Source: CAUTVF01 sp963541805
GTDB lineage: Bacteria > Pseudomonadota > Alphaproteobacteria > Rs-D84 > CASDRH01
Assembly: GCA_963541805.1 (NCBI GenBank)
Contig: CAUTVF010000021.1
Span: forward strand, 1 to 14,352
Direction: 5' to 3'
DNA: 14,352 nucleotides
The position numbers were made by a program, and so were the translations under genes. The notes beneath the pieces are model-generated. The model was given only the letters and a program-made list of their open reading frames with translations, was not told the origin of the DNA and ran no database searches. Each line of letters starts with the position of its first letter. Position 1 is the stretch's first letter. Of the stretch, positions 1 to 6,029 are shown one piece after another.

Positions 1-86
1 ATAATACAAGCTCATATGAATGTGTTGGAATTGAGCATACTTATAATCCAAAATTTTTTGAAGTTTCTGGAATCGTAAAATCTTAA
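1..86 (+). CDS. C-terminal fragment of a radical SAM-like protein
   Basis: This is an open frame entering from the left edge (first full codon at base 3) and ending at TAA 84-86. It leaves 27 residues ending in FFEVSGIVKS. The tail resembles the end of the radical SAM protein encoded at 6029-6793. Both share a pattern C-x-x-x-GI-x-x-x-YN, four residues, then FEVSG, and the DNA over this segment shares the 13-mer GAAGTTTCTGGAA. I infer a paralogue of that radical SAM enzyme whose catalytic CxxxCxxC part lies outside the window. The stop codon sits inside the first copy of a 41-bp tandem repeat. The family assignment rests only on this short similarity. Confidence 0.55.
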   Translation, partial: NTSSYECVGIEHTYNPKFFEVSGIVKS

Positions 87-162
87 TTTTTAAATATTTT
101 AATGTATTTAAAATTACCAAAATTTAATTTTTAAATATTTTAATGTATTTAAAATTAACAAA
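83..162. repeat. Two-copy 41-bp-period direct repeat
   Basis: A 39-base A+T-rich unit beginning TTAATTTTTAAATATTTTAA at 83-121 recurs at 124-162 with a single A/C difference. The first copy overlaps the stop codon of the upstream gene. The following bases (151-170) repeat again at 183-202, so the stretch looks like stepwise duplication. The close similarity of the copies suggests recent duplication or slippage. Confidence 0.8.
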
Positions 163-182
163 TATTACATTTAAATATATTC

Positions 183-226
183 AAAATTAACAAATATTAC
201 ATATAAATGTAAATTGTGTTAATTTT
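183..226. repeat. 44-nt imperfect palindrome (20-nt arms, 4-nt loop)
   Basis: The left arm 183-202 (AAAATTAACAAATATTACAT) can fold on 207-226 (ATGTAAATTGTGTTAATTTT) around the loop ATAA, with a few mismatches. A homologous element of identical arm and loop lengths lies at 14308-14351 (36 of 44 positions the same by hand alignment). The core also resembles the palindrome at 9635-9650. It lies just after the end of a radical SAM gene, so it could act as a transcript-end hairpin or as a recombination repeat. Confidence 0.6.
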
Positions 227-252
227 GAATTCTTAAATTCAGTTTTCAAAAT

Positions 253-260
253 AATAAATA
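253..260 (+). promoter_or_regulatory. Possible T4-late-type promoter AATAAATA
   Basis: AATAAATA matches the T4 late -10 sequence TATAAATA at 7 of 8 positions and lies 31 nt upstream of the ATG at 292. In such A+T-rich DNA a match of this quality is expected by chance, so this is only a candidate for the nrdD-fragment transcript. Confidence 0.22.
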
Positions 261-291
261 TTTTACTATATCTCAAAATAAAAGGATTTTA

Positions 292-456
292 ATGGAATTC
301 AAGCCAGAATTTGAAGCGAAGCGGACGAGGTGTTCAGTATATACCAGAGTTATGGGTTACTTGAGGCCAACGGATTCATTTAATACCGGTAAAAAGGGCG
401 AACACAAAGAACGACAATATTTTGATTGTGATAAAGCTGTTCAAAAATCAAAATAA
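292..456 (+). CDS. nrdD: Free-standing glycyl-radical domain of anaerobic ribonucleotide reductase (NrdD C-terminus)
   Basis: A 54-residue protein starts at ATG 292 behind AAAAGGATTTTA (280-291) and stops at TAA 454-456. Residues 12-45 read like the extreme C-terminus of class III (anaerobic) ribonucleoside-triphosphate reductase. YTRVMGYLRP carries the glycine that in this family becomes the stable glycyl radical, followed by FNTGKKGEHKER, which matches the family's conserved FNxGKxxExxxR-type tail. The large catalytic domain is absent: the frame has its own start and ribosome binding site. The full NrdD is usually about 600-700 residues, so this is under a tenth of it. It could be a split-gene product that docks with a separate NrdD body, a spare radical carrier analogous to GrcA for pyruvate formate-lyase, or a remnant. 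The NrdG-type activase at 922 supports function. Its local base composition is richer in G+C than the flanks. Confidence 0.82.
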   Translation: MEFKPEFEAKRTRCSVYTRVMGYLRPTDSFNTGKKGEHKERQYFDCDKAVQKSK

Positions 457-492
457 CTAAAATTGCGGATTTTTAAAATCCGCTTTCTAAAA

Positions 493-514
493 TTCAACTC
501 CAAAATACTATAAT
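493..514 (+). promoter_or_regulatory. Candidate promoter TTCAAC-N10-TATAAT
   Basis: TTCAAC (493-498) and TATAAT (509-514) are separated by 10 nt and lie 31 nt upstream of the ATG at 545. The same arrangement recurs before 1991, 9729 and 11861. TATAAT is a good sigma70 -10 box, but the second box is closer than a normal -35. Confidence 0.4.
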
Positions 515-544
515 ATCCTTATAATTTCATAAAAGGATTCAAAT

Positions 545-925
545 ATGAAATTCCCATTTAAATTTAAAGCAAAAAATACGGAAACTGGCGAAGTAGCGCC
601 AGTAGTTGGTATATTTTTTAATAATTCTGATAAGCTAACTTCAATCAAAATTCGAATTAATGATGAAATTAAAATTTGGACAAAATTTGAGCTTTTTATA
701 TGGACTGGATTTAAAGACTCTAGCGGAAATGAAATTTATACCAATGATATTGTAAAATACTGCGATACAGAATATCAAATACAATTTAATCGTTTAGATG
801 CTTTTGATATGAGTTCTAAAAATTTGGATGATCCAATTCTAAAAATTGGAAACGAATGTGAAAATTGTCAAATTGTTGGAAACATTAGTGATTCCAATAT
901 AAGTAATTTTAAATTAAATAAATGA
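545..925 (+). CDS. YopX-like phage protein
   Basis: This 126-residue protein has a clear leader AAAAGGATTCAAAT before ATG 545. The segment FIWTGFKDSSGNEIYTNDIV (about residues 51-70) and the later QIVGNISD (about 109-116) match the layout of YopX family proteins, common in phages and prophages, which typically read TGLKDKNGKEIYEGDIV then a short beta domain then GNIYEN. The family has no established biochemical role. The stop overlaps the next start (ATGA at 922-925), so it is translationally coupled to the NrdG-type activase. That coupling may simply reflect phage gene packing. Family call moderately sure; function unknown. Confidence 0.62.
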   Translation: MKFPFKFKAKNTETGEVAPVVGIFFNNSDKLTSIKIRINDEIKIWTKFELFIWTGFKDSSGNEIYTNDIVKYCDTEYQIQFNRLDAFDMSSKNLDDPILKIGNECENCQIVGNISDSNISNFKLNK

Positions 926-1608
926 ACGAATATCCAATTTACGAAATAACAAAAAATACTTTTACTGATTGGCCTGGAAATTTATGCTGCGTAGTTTGGT
1001 TTGCAAAATGTCCACTAAGATGCCAATATTGCTACAATACAAGCGTTGTTGAAGGCTCTGGAAAGCTGTCTGAAGCCGATTTATTTAAATTTTTACATAA
1101 ACGCGTCAATTTACTCGATGGCGTTGTTCTCTCCGGGGGAGAATGCACGAGTTATAGTAATTTTTACGATTTATGTAAACAGATTAAAGATCTCGGATTT
1201 AAAATCAAAATTGATACTTCAGGAGTAAATCCTGAAATTATTAAAAAAGTTGTAAATGACGGATTAGTTGATTATATTGCACTTGATTTTAAGGCACTTC
1301 CTGAAAAATATAAAATTATAACAAATATTAATGCATATTCAAAATTCGAAACAACTCTCAAATATTTAATTAACAATTTTGAAAATAAGTTTGAAGTAAG
1401 AACAACAGTTCATTTTGATTTATTAAATGAGTCTGATATTTCAAAAATGAGTTCAGAATTATATGATTTAGGATATCGTGGAATTTATTATTTACAAAAG
1501 TTTTTGGACACTGGAAACAACTTTAATAATTTATCAAATCCAAAAAATACTTTTGATACTTCTAAAATACAATCAAATCTTAAAATTGAATTAAGAAACT
1601 GGATTTAG
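922..1608 (+). CDS. nrdG: NrdG-type radical SAM activase of anaerobic ribonucleotide reductase
   Basis: This 228-residue protein begins FTDWPGN (residues 14-20) and continues VVWFAKCPLRCQYCYN. The cysteines C30, C34 and C37 form the CxxxCxxC motif that binds the [4Fe-4S] cluster which cleaves S-adenosylmethionine. LLDGVVLSGGECT (about 64-76) supplies the GGE SAM-binding loop. The arrangement and length are those of the NrdG/pyruvate formate-lyase-activase-like group, whose members abstract hydrogen from the glycine of a partner glycyl-radical enzyme. The likely partner domain is encoded just upstream at 292. It starts inside the stop of the YopX-like gene. A QueE role is less likely because the start region is the D-[YW]-PG pattern of activases. 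Likely function: enabling oxygen-independent dNTP synthesis during infection. Confidence 0.8.
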   Translation: MNEYPIYEITKNTFTDWPGNLCCVVWFAKCPLRCQYCYNTSVVEGSGKLSEADLFKFLHKRVNLLDGVVLSGGECTSYSNFYDLCKQIKDLGFKIKIDTSGVNPEIIKKVVNDGLVDYIALDFKALPEKYKIITNINAYSKFETTLKYLINNFENKFEVRTTVHFDLLNESDISKMSSELYDLGYRGIYYLQKFLDTGNNFNNLSNPKNTFDTSKIQSNLKIELRNWI

Positions 1609-1617
1609 CAAAATCAA

Positions 1618-1660
1618 AATTTTACTAATTTTATGCGATGCATAATTTTAGTATTTTAAT
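1618..1660. terminator. A+T-rich hairpin with ATGC-GAT-GCAT tip, possible terminator of nrdG
   Basis: The sequence ending TTTTATGC (to 1636), loop GAT (1637-1639) and GCATAATTTTAGTATTTT (from 1640) form an imperfect stem starting 9 nt after the nrdG stop. It belongs to a family with the same ATGC/GCAT tip seen at about 1696, 1900, 4774 and 14175. Its stem is mostly A:T and it lacks a strong T-run, so terminator function is only plausible. Confidence 0.4.
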
Positions 1661-1684
1661 TTACGATTTTGTATTTGCAAAAAA

Positions 1685-1922
1685 TTACTAATTTTATGCT
1701 TCGCATTATAAAAGTTAATTTTTGAATTTTAAATCAAAATTACGATTTTTAACCGAAGGTTTATGGACGCTAATTATAAAAAATTTATTTTATTATATAA
1801 ATTTATATAATAAAATAAAATTTTCTGGTATGGTGCTTTAAAAATAACGAATCTAAACCTTCGGTTAAATTCAGTAAAATTCAAAAATTAACTTTTATAA
1901 TGCTTATGCATAAAATTAGTAA
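1685..1922. repeat. Large nested inverted-repeat (foldback) element
   Basis: Four matching arm pairs can be traced. 1685-1699 with 1908-1922 is 15 bp, perfect. 1703-1731 with 1875-1903 is 29 bp, perfect. 1748-1763 (TTTAACCGAAGGTTTA) with 1854-1869 is 16 bp, perfect. The centre 1784-1819 is a perfect 36-bp palindrome. The two halves are slightly unequal, with about 14 extra bases on the right near 1821-1850. The 42 bases 1685-1726 occur exactly again at 14164-14205, and the inner parts have relatives at 6796-6852. This is the architecture of a foldback or MITE-like repeat, or of a very long structured RNA; no transposase gene is present. No clear target-site duplication was found. Confidence 0.75.
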
Positions 1923-1941
1923 AATTTTGATTACGTGTAAA

Positions 1942-1963
1942 TTCAGTTTTAATATTATATAAT
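1942..1963 (+). promoter_or_regulatory. Candidate promoter TTCAGT-N10-TATAAT
   Basis: TTCAGT (1942-1947) and TATAAT (1958-1963) have the same 10-nt spacing as the candidates before 545, 9729 and 11861. The TATAAT ends 27 nt before ATG 1991, immediately downstream of the foldback element. Confidence 0.38.
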
Positions 1964-1990
1964 TATAACAAAAAGAAAGGATTTCAGTAA

Positions 1991-2434
1991 ATGAAAATAG
2001 TTAAGCATCTAATTCCACAAGACGAAGTTTTATTGCCGATAAATCTTTGTATGATGATTGATACGGATTCTGATTTCATCAAATTTTTTGAAGCAGATTT
2101 GGGAGAATTAAAAATTCTCAAAACTGTTGATATTCGCGTTGATGAAACTCCAATTGACGCTAAAATTGCAGATTTTATACTTTCAAATGCAAGATTTTAT
2201 CATTTATCGCGAGTAGGTGTTCCACTTCTAAAACATTTAAAAAATAGTCCCTATTTACTCGCATATTTAATGATAAAAAGCAATGGAGTTTATCAATTTC
2301 ATTGCGATGGATTTCATTATTGCAGTGATTTTTCATCGTTGCTTGTAACTTGCGGCGATATTGAAATCTATAATGGATCAAAAAATATTTCTGTCGATGA
2401 TTTGTTGGATATAGTCTATCGAGATATGGATTAA
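1991..2434 (+). CDS. Hypothetical protein, 147 residues
   Basis: Start ATG 1991 follows AAAGGATTTCAGTAA. I do not recognise the family. It is a soluble, mildly acidic protein without a signal peptide or obvious membrane segment. It has a scattered set of cysteines and histidines in YQFHCDGFHYCSDF (about residues 102-115), which might bind a metal but match no motif I know. It opens a block of closely packed small genes running to 4759 after the foldback repeat, and likely starts a new transcript. Confidence 0.7.
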   Translation: MKIVKHLIPQDEVLLPINLCMMIDTDSDFIKFFEADLGELKILKTVDIRVDETPIDAKIADFILSNARFYHLSRVGVPLLKHLKNSPYLLAYLMIKSNGVYQFHCDGFHYCSDFSSLLVTCGDIEIYNGSKNISVDDLLDIVYRDMD

Positions 2435-2459
2435 GTATTATAAATGATAAGGTAAAAAA

Positions 2460-2663
2460 ATGGAAACAATTATAACATATCTAATTATTTGTTCAAGTTC
2501 AATGGATTTAAATACTGCAACATATAATGTTCAAGAAATTGTAAATCGAAAAATTGAAAATGATTTCTTTCAGCCATTTGGAAATTTAGTAATTTCTTTT
2601 GATGGAAAACAATATAATGTTTGTCAGCCAATTATCGCATATCCGGATAAGGAAGCGAAATGA
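2460..2663 (+). CDS. Small protein, possibly DUF1737-like
   Basis: This 67-residue protein starts at ATG 2460, with AAGG at 2449-2452 as a plausible ribosome binding site. The pattern is a hydrophobic strand (ITYLIIC), then VQEIVNRKIENDFFQPFGNL, then a strand and QPII. It resembles the short DUF1737 fold, which reads roughly V-N-x-x-I-x-x-G-W-x-P-x-G-G followed by a QxM/QxI strand. The similarity is weak and the domain has no known activity. Its last four bases overlap the next start (ATGA at 2660-2663). Confidence 0.6.
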   Translation: METIITYLIICSSSMDLNTATYNVQEIVNRKIENDFFQPFGNLVISFDGKQYNVCQPIIAYPDKEAK

Positions 2664-2842
2664 ATTTAGATTTACTAAAATCACATCAGCCGGAAATTTG
2701 TATGATTTATTCAGACTTGTTTTTACTTGAATTTTTAAATTCATTGTCAAAACAAGATTTCGAGGACTCCCTTGACGATTCTGATTTTTTATTATTTTTA
2801 ATTAATAAGTTTATCCAATCTAAACTTGGATTAATAATTTAA
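2660..2842 (+). CDS. Hypothetical protein, 60 residues
   Basis: Coupled to the preceding gene through an ATGA overlap. The product is acidic in the middle (FEDSLDDSDF) with leucine/phenylalanine-rich helices on both sides (SDLFLLEFLNSL and FLLFLINKF). It is probably a small helical protein. No family recognised. The stop at 2840-2842 is followed immediately by the leader of the next gene. Confidence 0.55.
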   Translation: MNLDLLKSHQPEICMIYSDLFLLEFLNSLSKQDFEDSLDDSDFLLFLINKFIQSKLGLII

Positions 2843-2853
2843 AGGATTTTAAA

Positions 2854-3153
2854 ATGATTATCAATAATCAATATATTGACTCGAGTAAAATAGTTTCAAT
2901 CCGCTACAATAGCGATTTCAATCAACTTCAGATCGATGCTGGAAACTTTGAATATTTCTTTAATATTTCGACAAATTTAGATTTTCAAACTCTTTATATG
3001 TATTTAATAAATCTTAAAAATTATGAAATCGTTGATATTGATGACATTGAATCACAAGTTAAAAAGTTTGAAAGTAATATGTTTGGAGATTATTTAGCAA
3101 GATTCGAAAAATCAGAAGCTGAAAAATCCACTGAAGCAGAGAAATCAAAATGA
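2854..3153 (+). CDS. Hypothetical protein, 99 residues, charged C-terminal tail
   Basis: Start ATG 2854 follows AAAGGATTTTAAA. The N-terminal 50 residues are beta-rich (KIVSIRYNSDFNQLQIDAG, then FEYFFNIS), reminiscent of small KTSC-type beta domains, but the match is too weak to name. The last 20 residues are a low-complexity Glu/Lys/Ser tail with EAEKS repeated. Its end overlaps the deacetylase start (ATGA at 3150). Confidence 0.6.
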   Translation: MIINNQYIDSSKIVSIRYNSDFNQLQIDAGNFEYFFNISTNLDFQTLYMYLINLKNYEIVDIDDIESQVKKFESNMFGDYLARFEKSEAEKSTEAEKSK

Positions 3154-3716
3154 GAAATTTAATTGTTGTTGCCCACTACGATGATGAAGTTCTCGGATGC
3201 AGTTCAATAATAAACAGAGAAACCGATATTTTGGTTGTTTGCGGAGCTGATATTCGTGAAGTATATTCAAGACAAATTGAAAAAGAATTTGGTTGTAAGT
3301 ATCATTATTTAAAATATATACCATTTGAACTTCAACGAATTCCGCGAGATGCATTAAATGCTGAAATCGGCAAAGTAATTAAAGAGCTTCATCCGGTCAA
3401 TGTTTTTACTCATACTGCTGATTTACACATTGATCATAGAATTGTAAACGAAGCAGTTTTAGTAAATTGCAGAAGTGAACGATCCGATATTCAAGCATTA
3501 TATACATTTGATGTAAGAGATTTTAAAACTTATGATACCGTTAAACACGTAAGTCCAGAAATTAAGAATAAATTAATATCAGTTTATTCAAAATATATTA
3601 ATAATTTTCAAATTCAAGAAGTTTTGAAATTTAATGATTTTCTTGCAATAAAAAATAATATTTCGTATTATGCCGAAGGTTTCAATACCGTTTTTAGAGT
3701 TGTTGATTATTTTTAA
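3150..3716 (+). CDS. PIG-L family (LmbE-like) deacetylase
   Basis: This 188-residue protein has the signature of the PIG-L/LmbE zinc-dependent de-N-acetylase family. AHYDDEVLG (residues 8-16) stands in for the AHPDDE motif that supplies zinc ligands and the catalytic Asp, and FTHTADLHIDHRIV (86-99) contains the second HxDH motif. Known members remove acetyl groups from N-acetylglucosaminyl substrates such as GlcNAc-PI, GlcNAc-inositol or antibiotic intermediates, in the cytosol or facing it. The usual Pro of HPDD is Tyr here. It is shorter than most members (around 220-280). No substrate is evident from the neighbours; with the epimerase at 10820 it may take part in sugar or base modification, which is inference. 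Confidence 0.8.
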   Translation: MRNLIVVAHYDDEVLGCSSIINRETDILVVCGADIREVYSRQIEKEFGCKYHYLKYIPFELQRIPRDALNAEIGKVIKELHPVNVFTHTADLHIDHRIVNEAVLVNCRSERSDIQALYTFDVRDFKTYDTVKHVSPEIKNKLISVYSKYINNFQIQEVLKFNDFLAIKNNISYYAEGFNTVFRVVDYF

Positions 3717-3734
3717 TTTTTAAAAGGATTTAAA

Positions 3735-3998
3735 ATGCAAATCAATATATATGAGCAAAAAGATTTTAATACCAAATATGTAGAATCATATACATTTGTT
3801 AAAACACCTTGTGTTCATTTTAATTCCAATTCAACTGAAATGTATTTAGATTCATTTTTAGTTAATTTTAATGGAATTTCGGCAGGTGATTTGAGAAAAA
3901 TGTTTGAAATTCTTTTTGATAAAAAGGCAGTTTCTATAATTGTGGATAGAACAGAAACTCACCACAGTTTTAATTTTAAAAGGATCCTAGATGCTTAA
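3735..3998 (+). CDS. Hypothetical protein, 87 residues
   Basis: Start ATG 3735 follows the standard leader AAAAGGATTTAAA. Family not recognised. It is soluble, with a probable alpha/beta layout: the central helix GDLRKMFEILFD follows a strand and precedes AVSIIV. The C-terminal DNA encodes the ribosome binding site of the next small gene (AAAAGGA at 3978-3984), and the two genes overlap by 8 nt. Confidence 0.6.
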   Translation: MQINIYEQKDFNTKYVESYTFVKTPCVHFNSNSTEMYLDSFLVNFNGISAGDLRKMFEILFDKKAVSIIVDRTETHHSFNFKRILDA

Positions 3999-4125
3999 AT
4001 TTTTGTTAAGTTTATTTAAAAAATCACAAAATGGTTGGAAAGTTCATAGCACAAAACAATATTTGGATGCTAAAAAAGCAAATGTTAAAGAAAATGTCAA
4101 ATGCATAAATAAGATAAAAAAGTAA
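3991..4125 (+). CDS. Small basic hypothetical protein, 44 residues
   Basis: A short frame from ATG 3991 to TAA 4123-4125, with AAAAGGA six bases upstream of the start. The predicted product begins MLKFLLSLFKKS (a short amphipathic or hydrophobic start) and is otherwise rich in lysine, with one cysteine near the end. It overlaps the end of the preceding gene and lies four bases before the next one, so it fills an otherwise unexplained 130-nt gap. No family recognised. Confidence 0.5.
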   Translation: MLKFLLSLFKKSQNGWKVHSTKQYLDAKKANVKENVKCINKIKK

Positions 4126-4129
4126 ATTA

Positions 4130-4759
4130 ATGATATTTTCATTTGATGATTTCTATAACACGGATTTTTATAATACAACAATTGAGCATTTATTTGAACT
4201 CGGAATTCCGTTTAAAGAATTCTTACATACCAAAAGTTATAAATGGTATTTAGATTGTGATATTGATCCAACTATTTTAAAATATGATGAAATTTCTGGA
4301 ACATCAAAACGATTATTAATTTCAAAAACAATTCCGTTAACAAGTTCTGATGAATACAAATATAGACGGAGACAAGCGAATAGCTCTGGCTCTGCAGCAA
4401 TTTCGCTCTGTTTCAACGATGCTTATAATTATTTCAAAGATTCAATTTCTTTTATTTGGCTCGATAATAATGAATCTGCGAAACTGCTTTCAAAGCATAT
4501 TGGCAGGATTTATTATTTTGGCAGATATTTTTCAAATAGATATCGAGTATATGGATGCAAAAATAGTTATTTGAAAAATTTTATTAGTCAAGATAAAATA
4601 TTATCCGAAGGATCAATAGTTCAAGCAGAATTGAAATTAAATTATAATATATTTAAATTACAAGATTTTCTTGAAAAATATTCACAAACACCGTACTGGG
4701 ATTCTGGACTTTATTTTGCTCCAAATGTTTTGGCAAAGAAATTTAAATCCGGTTCTTAA
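4130..4759 (+). CDS. Hypothetical protein, 209 residues
   Basis: Start ATG 4130 lies shortly after the preceding small gene; the upstream purine stretch is weak as a ribosome binding site, so read-on translation is likely. I do not recognise the family. The segment YKYRRRQANSSGSAAISLC (about 76-94) looks faintly like the acetyl-CoA loop of GNAT acetyltransferases (R-x-x-G-x-G/A then a helix), with following strands SISFIWLD and GRIYYFGRYF, but I would not name it on this. It ends the small-gene block and is followed by a symmetrical hairpin. Confidence 0.65.
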   Translation: MIFSFDDFYNTDFYNTTIEHLFELGIPFKEFLHTKSYKWYLDCDIDPTILKYDEISGTSKRLLISKTIPLTSSDEYKYRRRQANSSGSAAISLCFNDAYNYFKDSISFIWLDNNESAKLLSKHIGRIYYFGRYFSNRYRVYGCKNSYLKNFISQDKILSEGSIVQAELKLNYNIFKLQDFLEKYSQTPYWDSGLYFAPNVLAKKFKSGS

Positions 4760-4799
4760 AAATTCAAAAAAATATGCGTAGCATAAAATTTTGAATTTT
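4759..4799. terminator. Long symmetrical hairpin after the 209-residue gene
   Basis: The arms 4759-4777 and 4781-4799 (19 nt each, about three mismatches) enclose the loop GTA. The tip is ATGC/GCAT as in the other hairpins of this window. The left arm starts on the last base of the stop codon and the right arm ends in TTTTT, which suits an intrinsic or bidirectional terminator with an unusually A+T-rich stem. Confidence 0.55.
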
Positions 4800-4840
4800 T
4801 GAAATTTAAAAAATGCATAAATAATTTAAAGGTTTACAAA

Positions 4841-5134
4841 ATGGATATTAATAATATAAAAAATGCAAAATTTGATTTTAGTAAGGATCAAAGAATACAA
4901 ATTATAAATGCTGCATATTTCTTAGCAAAGGCAGCAGATTCAATTTCGGATGTTAACGGAATGCTCGGGTATCAATATAATGCACTCGCCGCAGACCTTA
5001 TTAAACAAGTTGGTCTTGAGGAAGGTCTCGAAGCAGATGCAAAATTAGACATAGAATCTGGTCTTTCTGATGTTCAAAAGAAGGAAATATCTGATATTTA
5101 TAATGAGTTAGAGGCTAAATTAAATGACAATTGA
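4841..5134 (+). CDS. Small acidic hypothetical protein, 97 residues
   Basis: I place the start at ATG 4841, because AAAGG at 4828-4832 sits eight bases ahead of it. A longer frame from TTG 4799 would begin inside the terminator-like hairpin and has no ribosome binding site. The product is helical and acidic, with two probable helices (RIQIINAAYFLAKAADSI and VQKKEISDIYNELEAKL). It has no cysteine, so it does not look like a typical thioether peptide precursor. It overlaps the next gene by 11 nt and thus belongs to the operon with the radical SAM enzyme at 6029. Confidence 0.65.
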   Translation: MDINNIKNAKFDFSKDQRIQIINAAYFLAKAADSISDVNGMLGYQYNALAADLIKQVGLEEGLEADAKLDIESGLSDVQKKEISDIYNELEAKLNDN

Positions 5135-6029
5135 TAGACTTAGACCGATGCTTTTTATGCTTTTTGATCAGAGACTTCTTTCTGATGCAAAGCAAATATA
5201 CGAAAGATATGACTATCTAATTGAGCCAGATAATTATGATTTAAATATTATATATTATATTTCAAAAGCGTTTACTAGTAAAAATAAAGAAACAATTATT
5301 GAATGTGTTAAAAAACTCGGAACTCAACAACCTACGTTTTGGTTTAAGGACATCATTGGACTCCAAAAACAAATTTTGATCGACGCAATAAATGCTAAAT
5401 TGCTCGAAACAAACGATGCTTATGAAATTTTTACATCAAATGAACTTTCTCAAAAAATGGATTCAAATAAAATTCTTTATGAGTCTCCAAAATATACGAG
5501 ACTTTCAATAAATGGAAGTGATTATGATGAATCATTAAGAGCGATGACATTGTGTGAAACTAATTTAAATAATAAAGAATTTTTTAGGAAATTTATAGAT
5601 TCAATTGATTTTATTCCAATTAAATTAAGACTCCAAATTATACATTCTTTAACAGTAGCAGATTATGAATATGGATATGAAGCAGTAAAAAGTCTTGTTG
5701 ATTATGGTCTTAAAAATGATATTCCGCTTAATAAAAATAATATAAGTCCATATATATCAATTATTGAATTCTGCAATAATTTTCAACTTAGCGGTCATAA
5801 AATAGCAAATACTGTGCTATATAGTAATATTAAAAAGTTATTTGATTCCACTATATATTCACTAAGTGTTGCAGCATTAAATGCACTCGATATTTCATAT
5901 GAGTTTGCTTTAAAAGAAATTGCAAATGTTAGAAAACAGCTACTTGAAATTGGATTCAATAAAGATGAATTGGACGGGTATTGCAAGCCGATTTATGAAA
6001 GATTGCAAGCATATAAAAAATCGAATTAA
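5124..6029 (+). CDS. Hypothetical alpha-helical protein, 301 residues
   Basis: Start ATG 5124 lies within the end of the preceding gene; the stop TAA 6027-6029 shares one base with the next ATG, so three genes are translationally linked. The protein is predicted largely helical with repeated aromatic/leucine helices (IIYYISKAFTSKNKETIIEC, then LRLQIIHSLTVADYEYGYEA), suggestive of a helical-repeat or scaffold protein. No catalytic motif or membrane segment is clear and I do not recognise the family. Tight coupling to the radical SAM gene suggests a partner or substrate role, which is inference. Confidence 0.7.
   Translation: MTIDRLRPMLFMLFDQRLLSDAKQIYERYDYLIEPDNYDLNIIYYISKAFTSKNKETIIECVKKLGTQQPTFWFKDIIGLQKQILIDAINAKLLETNDAYEIFTSNELSQKMDSNKILYESPKYTRLSINGSDYDESLRAMTLCETNLNNKEFFRKFIDSIDFIPIKLRLQIIHSLTVADYEYGYEAVKSLVDYGLKNDIPLNKNNISPYISIIEFCNNFQLSGHKIANTVLYSNIKKLFDSTIYSLSVAALNALDISYEFALKEIANVRKQLLEIGFNKDELDGYCKPIYERLQAYKKSN

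Larger units (their letters stand above)
1609..1990. other. Gene-free 382-nt interval made of nested inverted repeats
   Basis: No convincing reading frame on either strand. It holds a first hairpin (1618-1660), the large foldback element (1685-1922) and a promoter-like sequence before the gene at 1991. The sequence is almost pure A+T apart from short GC-containing hairpin tips. Confidence 0.75.

Noticed and set aside
1685..1922. Insertion sequence with its own transposase
   Set aside because: No open frame of useful length inside the element and no target-site duplication seen.
4350..4574. Out-of-frame ORF inside the 209-residue gene
   Set aside because: No leader sequence and no family resemblance; the enclosing gene uses the normal frame and fits the gene spacing.
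4799..4840. TTG-initiated N-terminal extension of the 97-residue protein
   Set aside because: The extension lies at the edge of a terminator-like hairpin, and the good AAAGG site points to ATG 4841.
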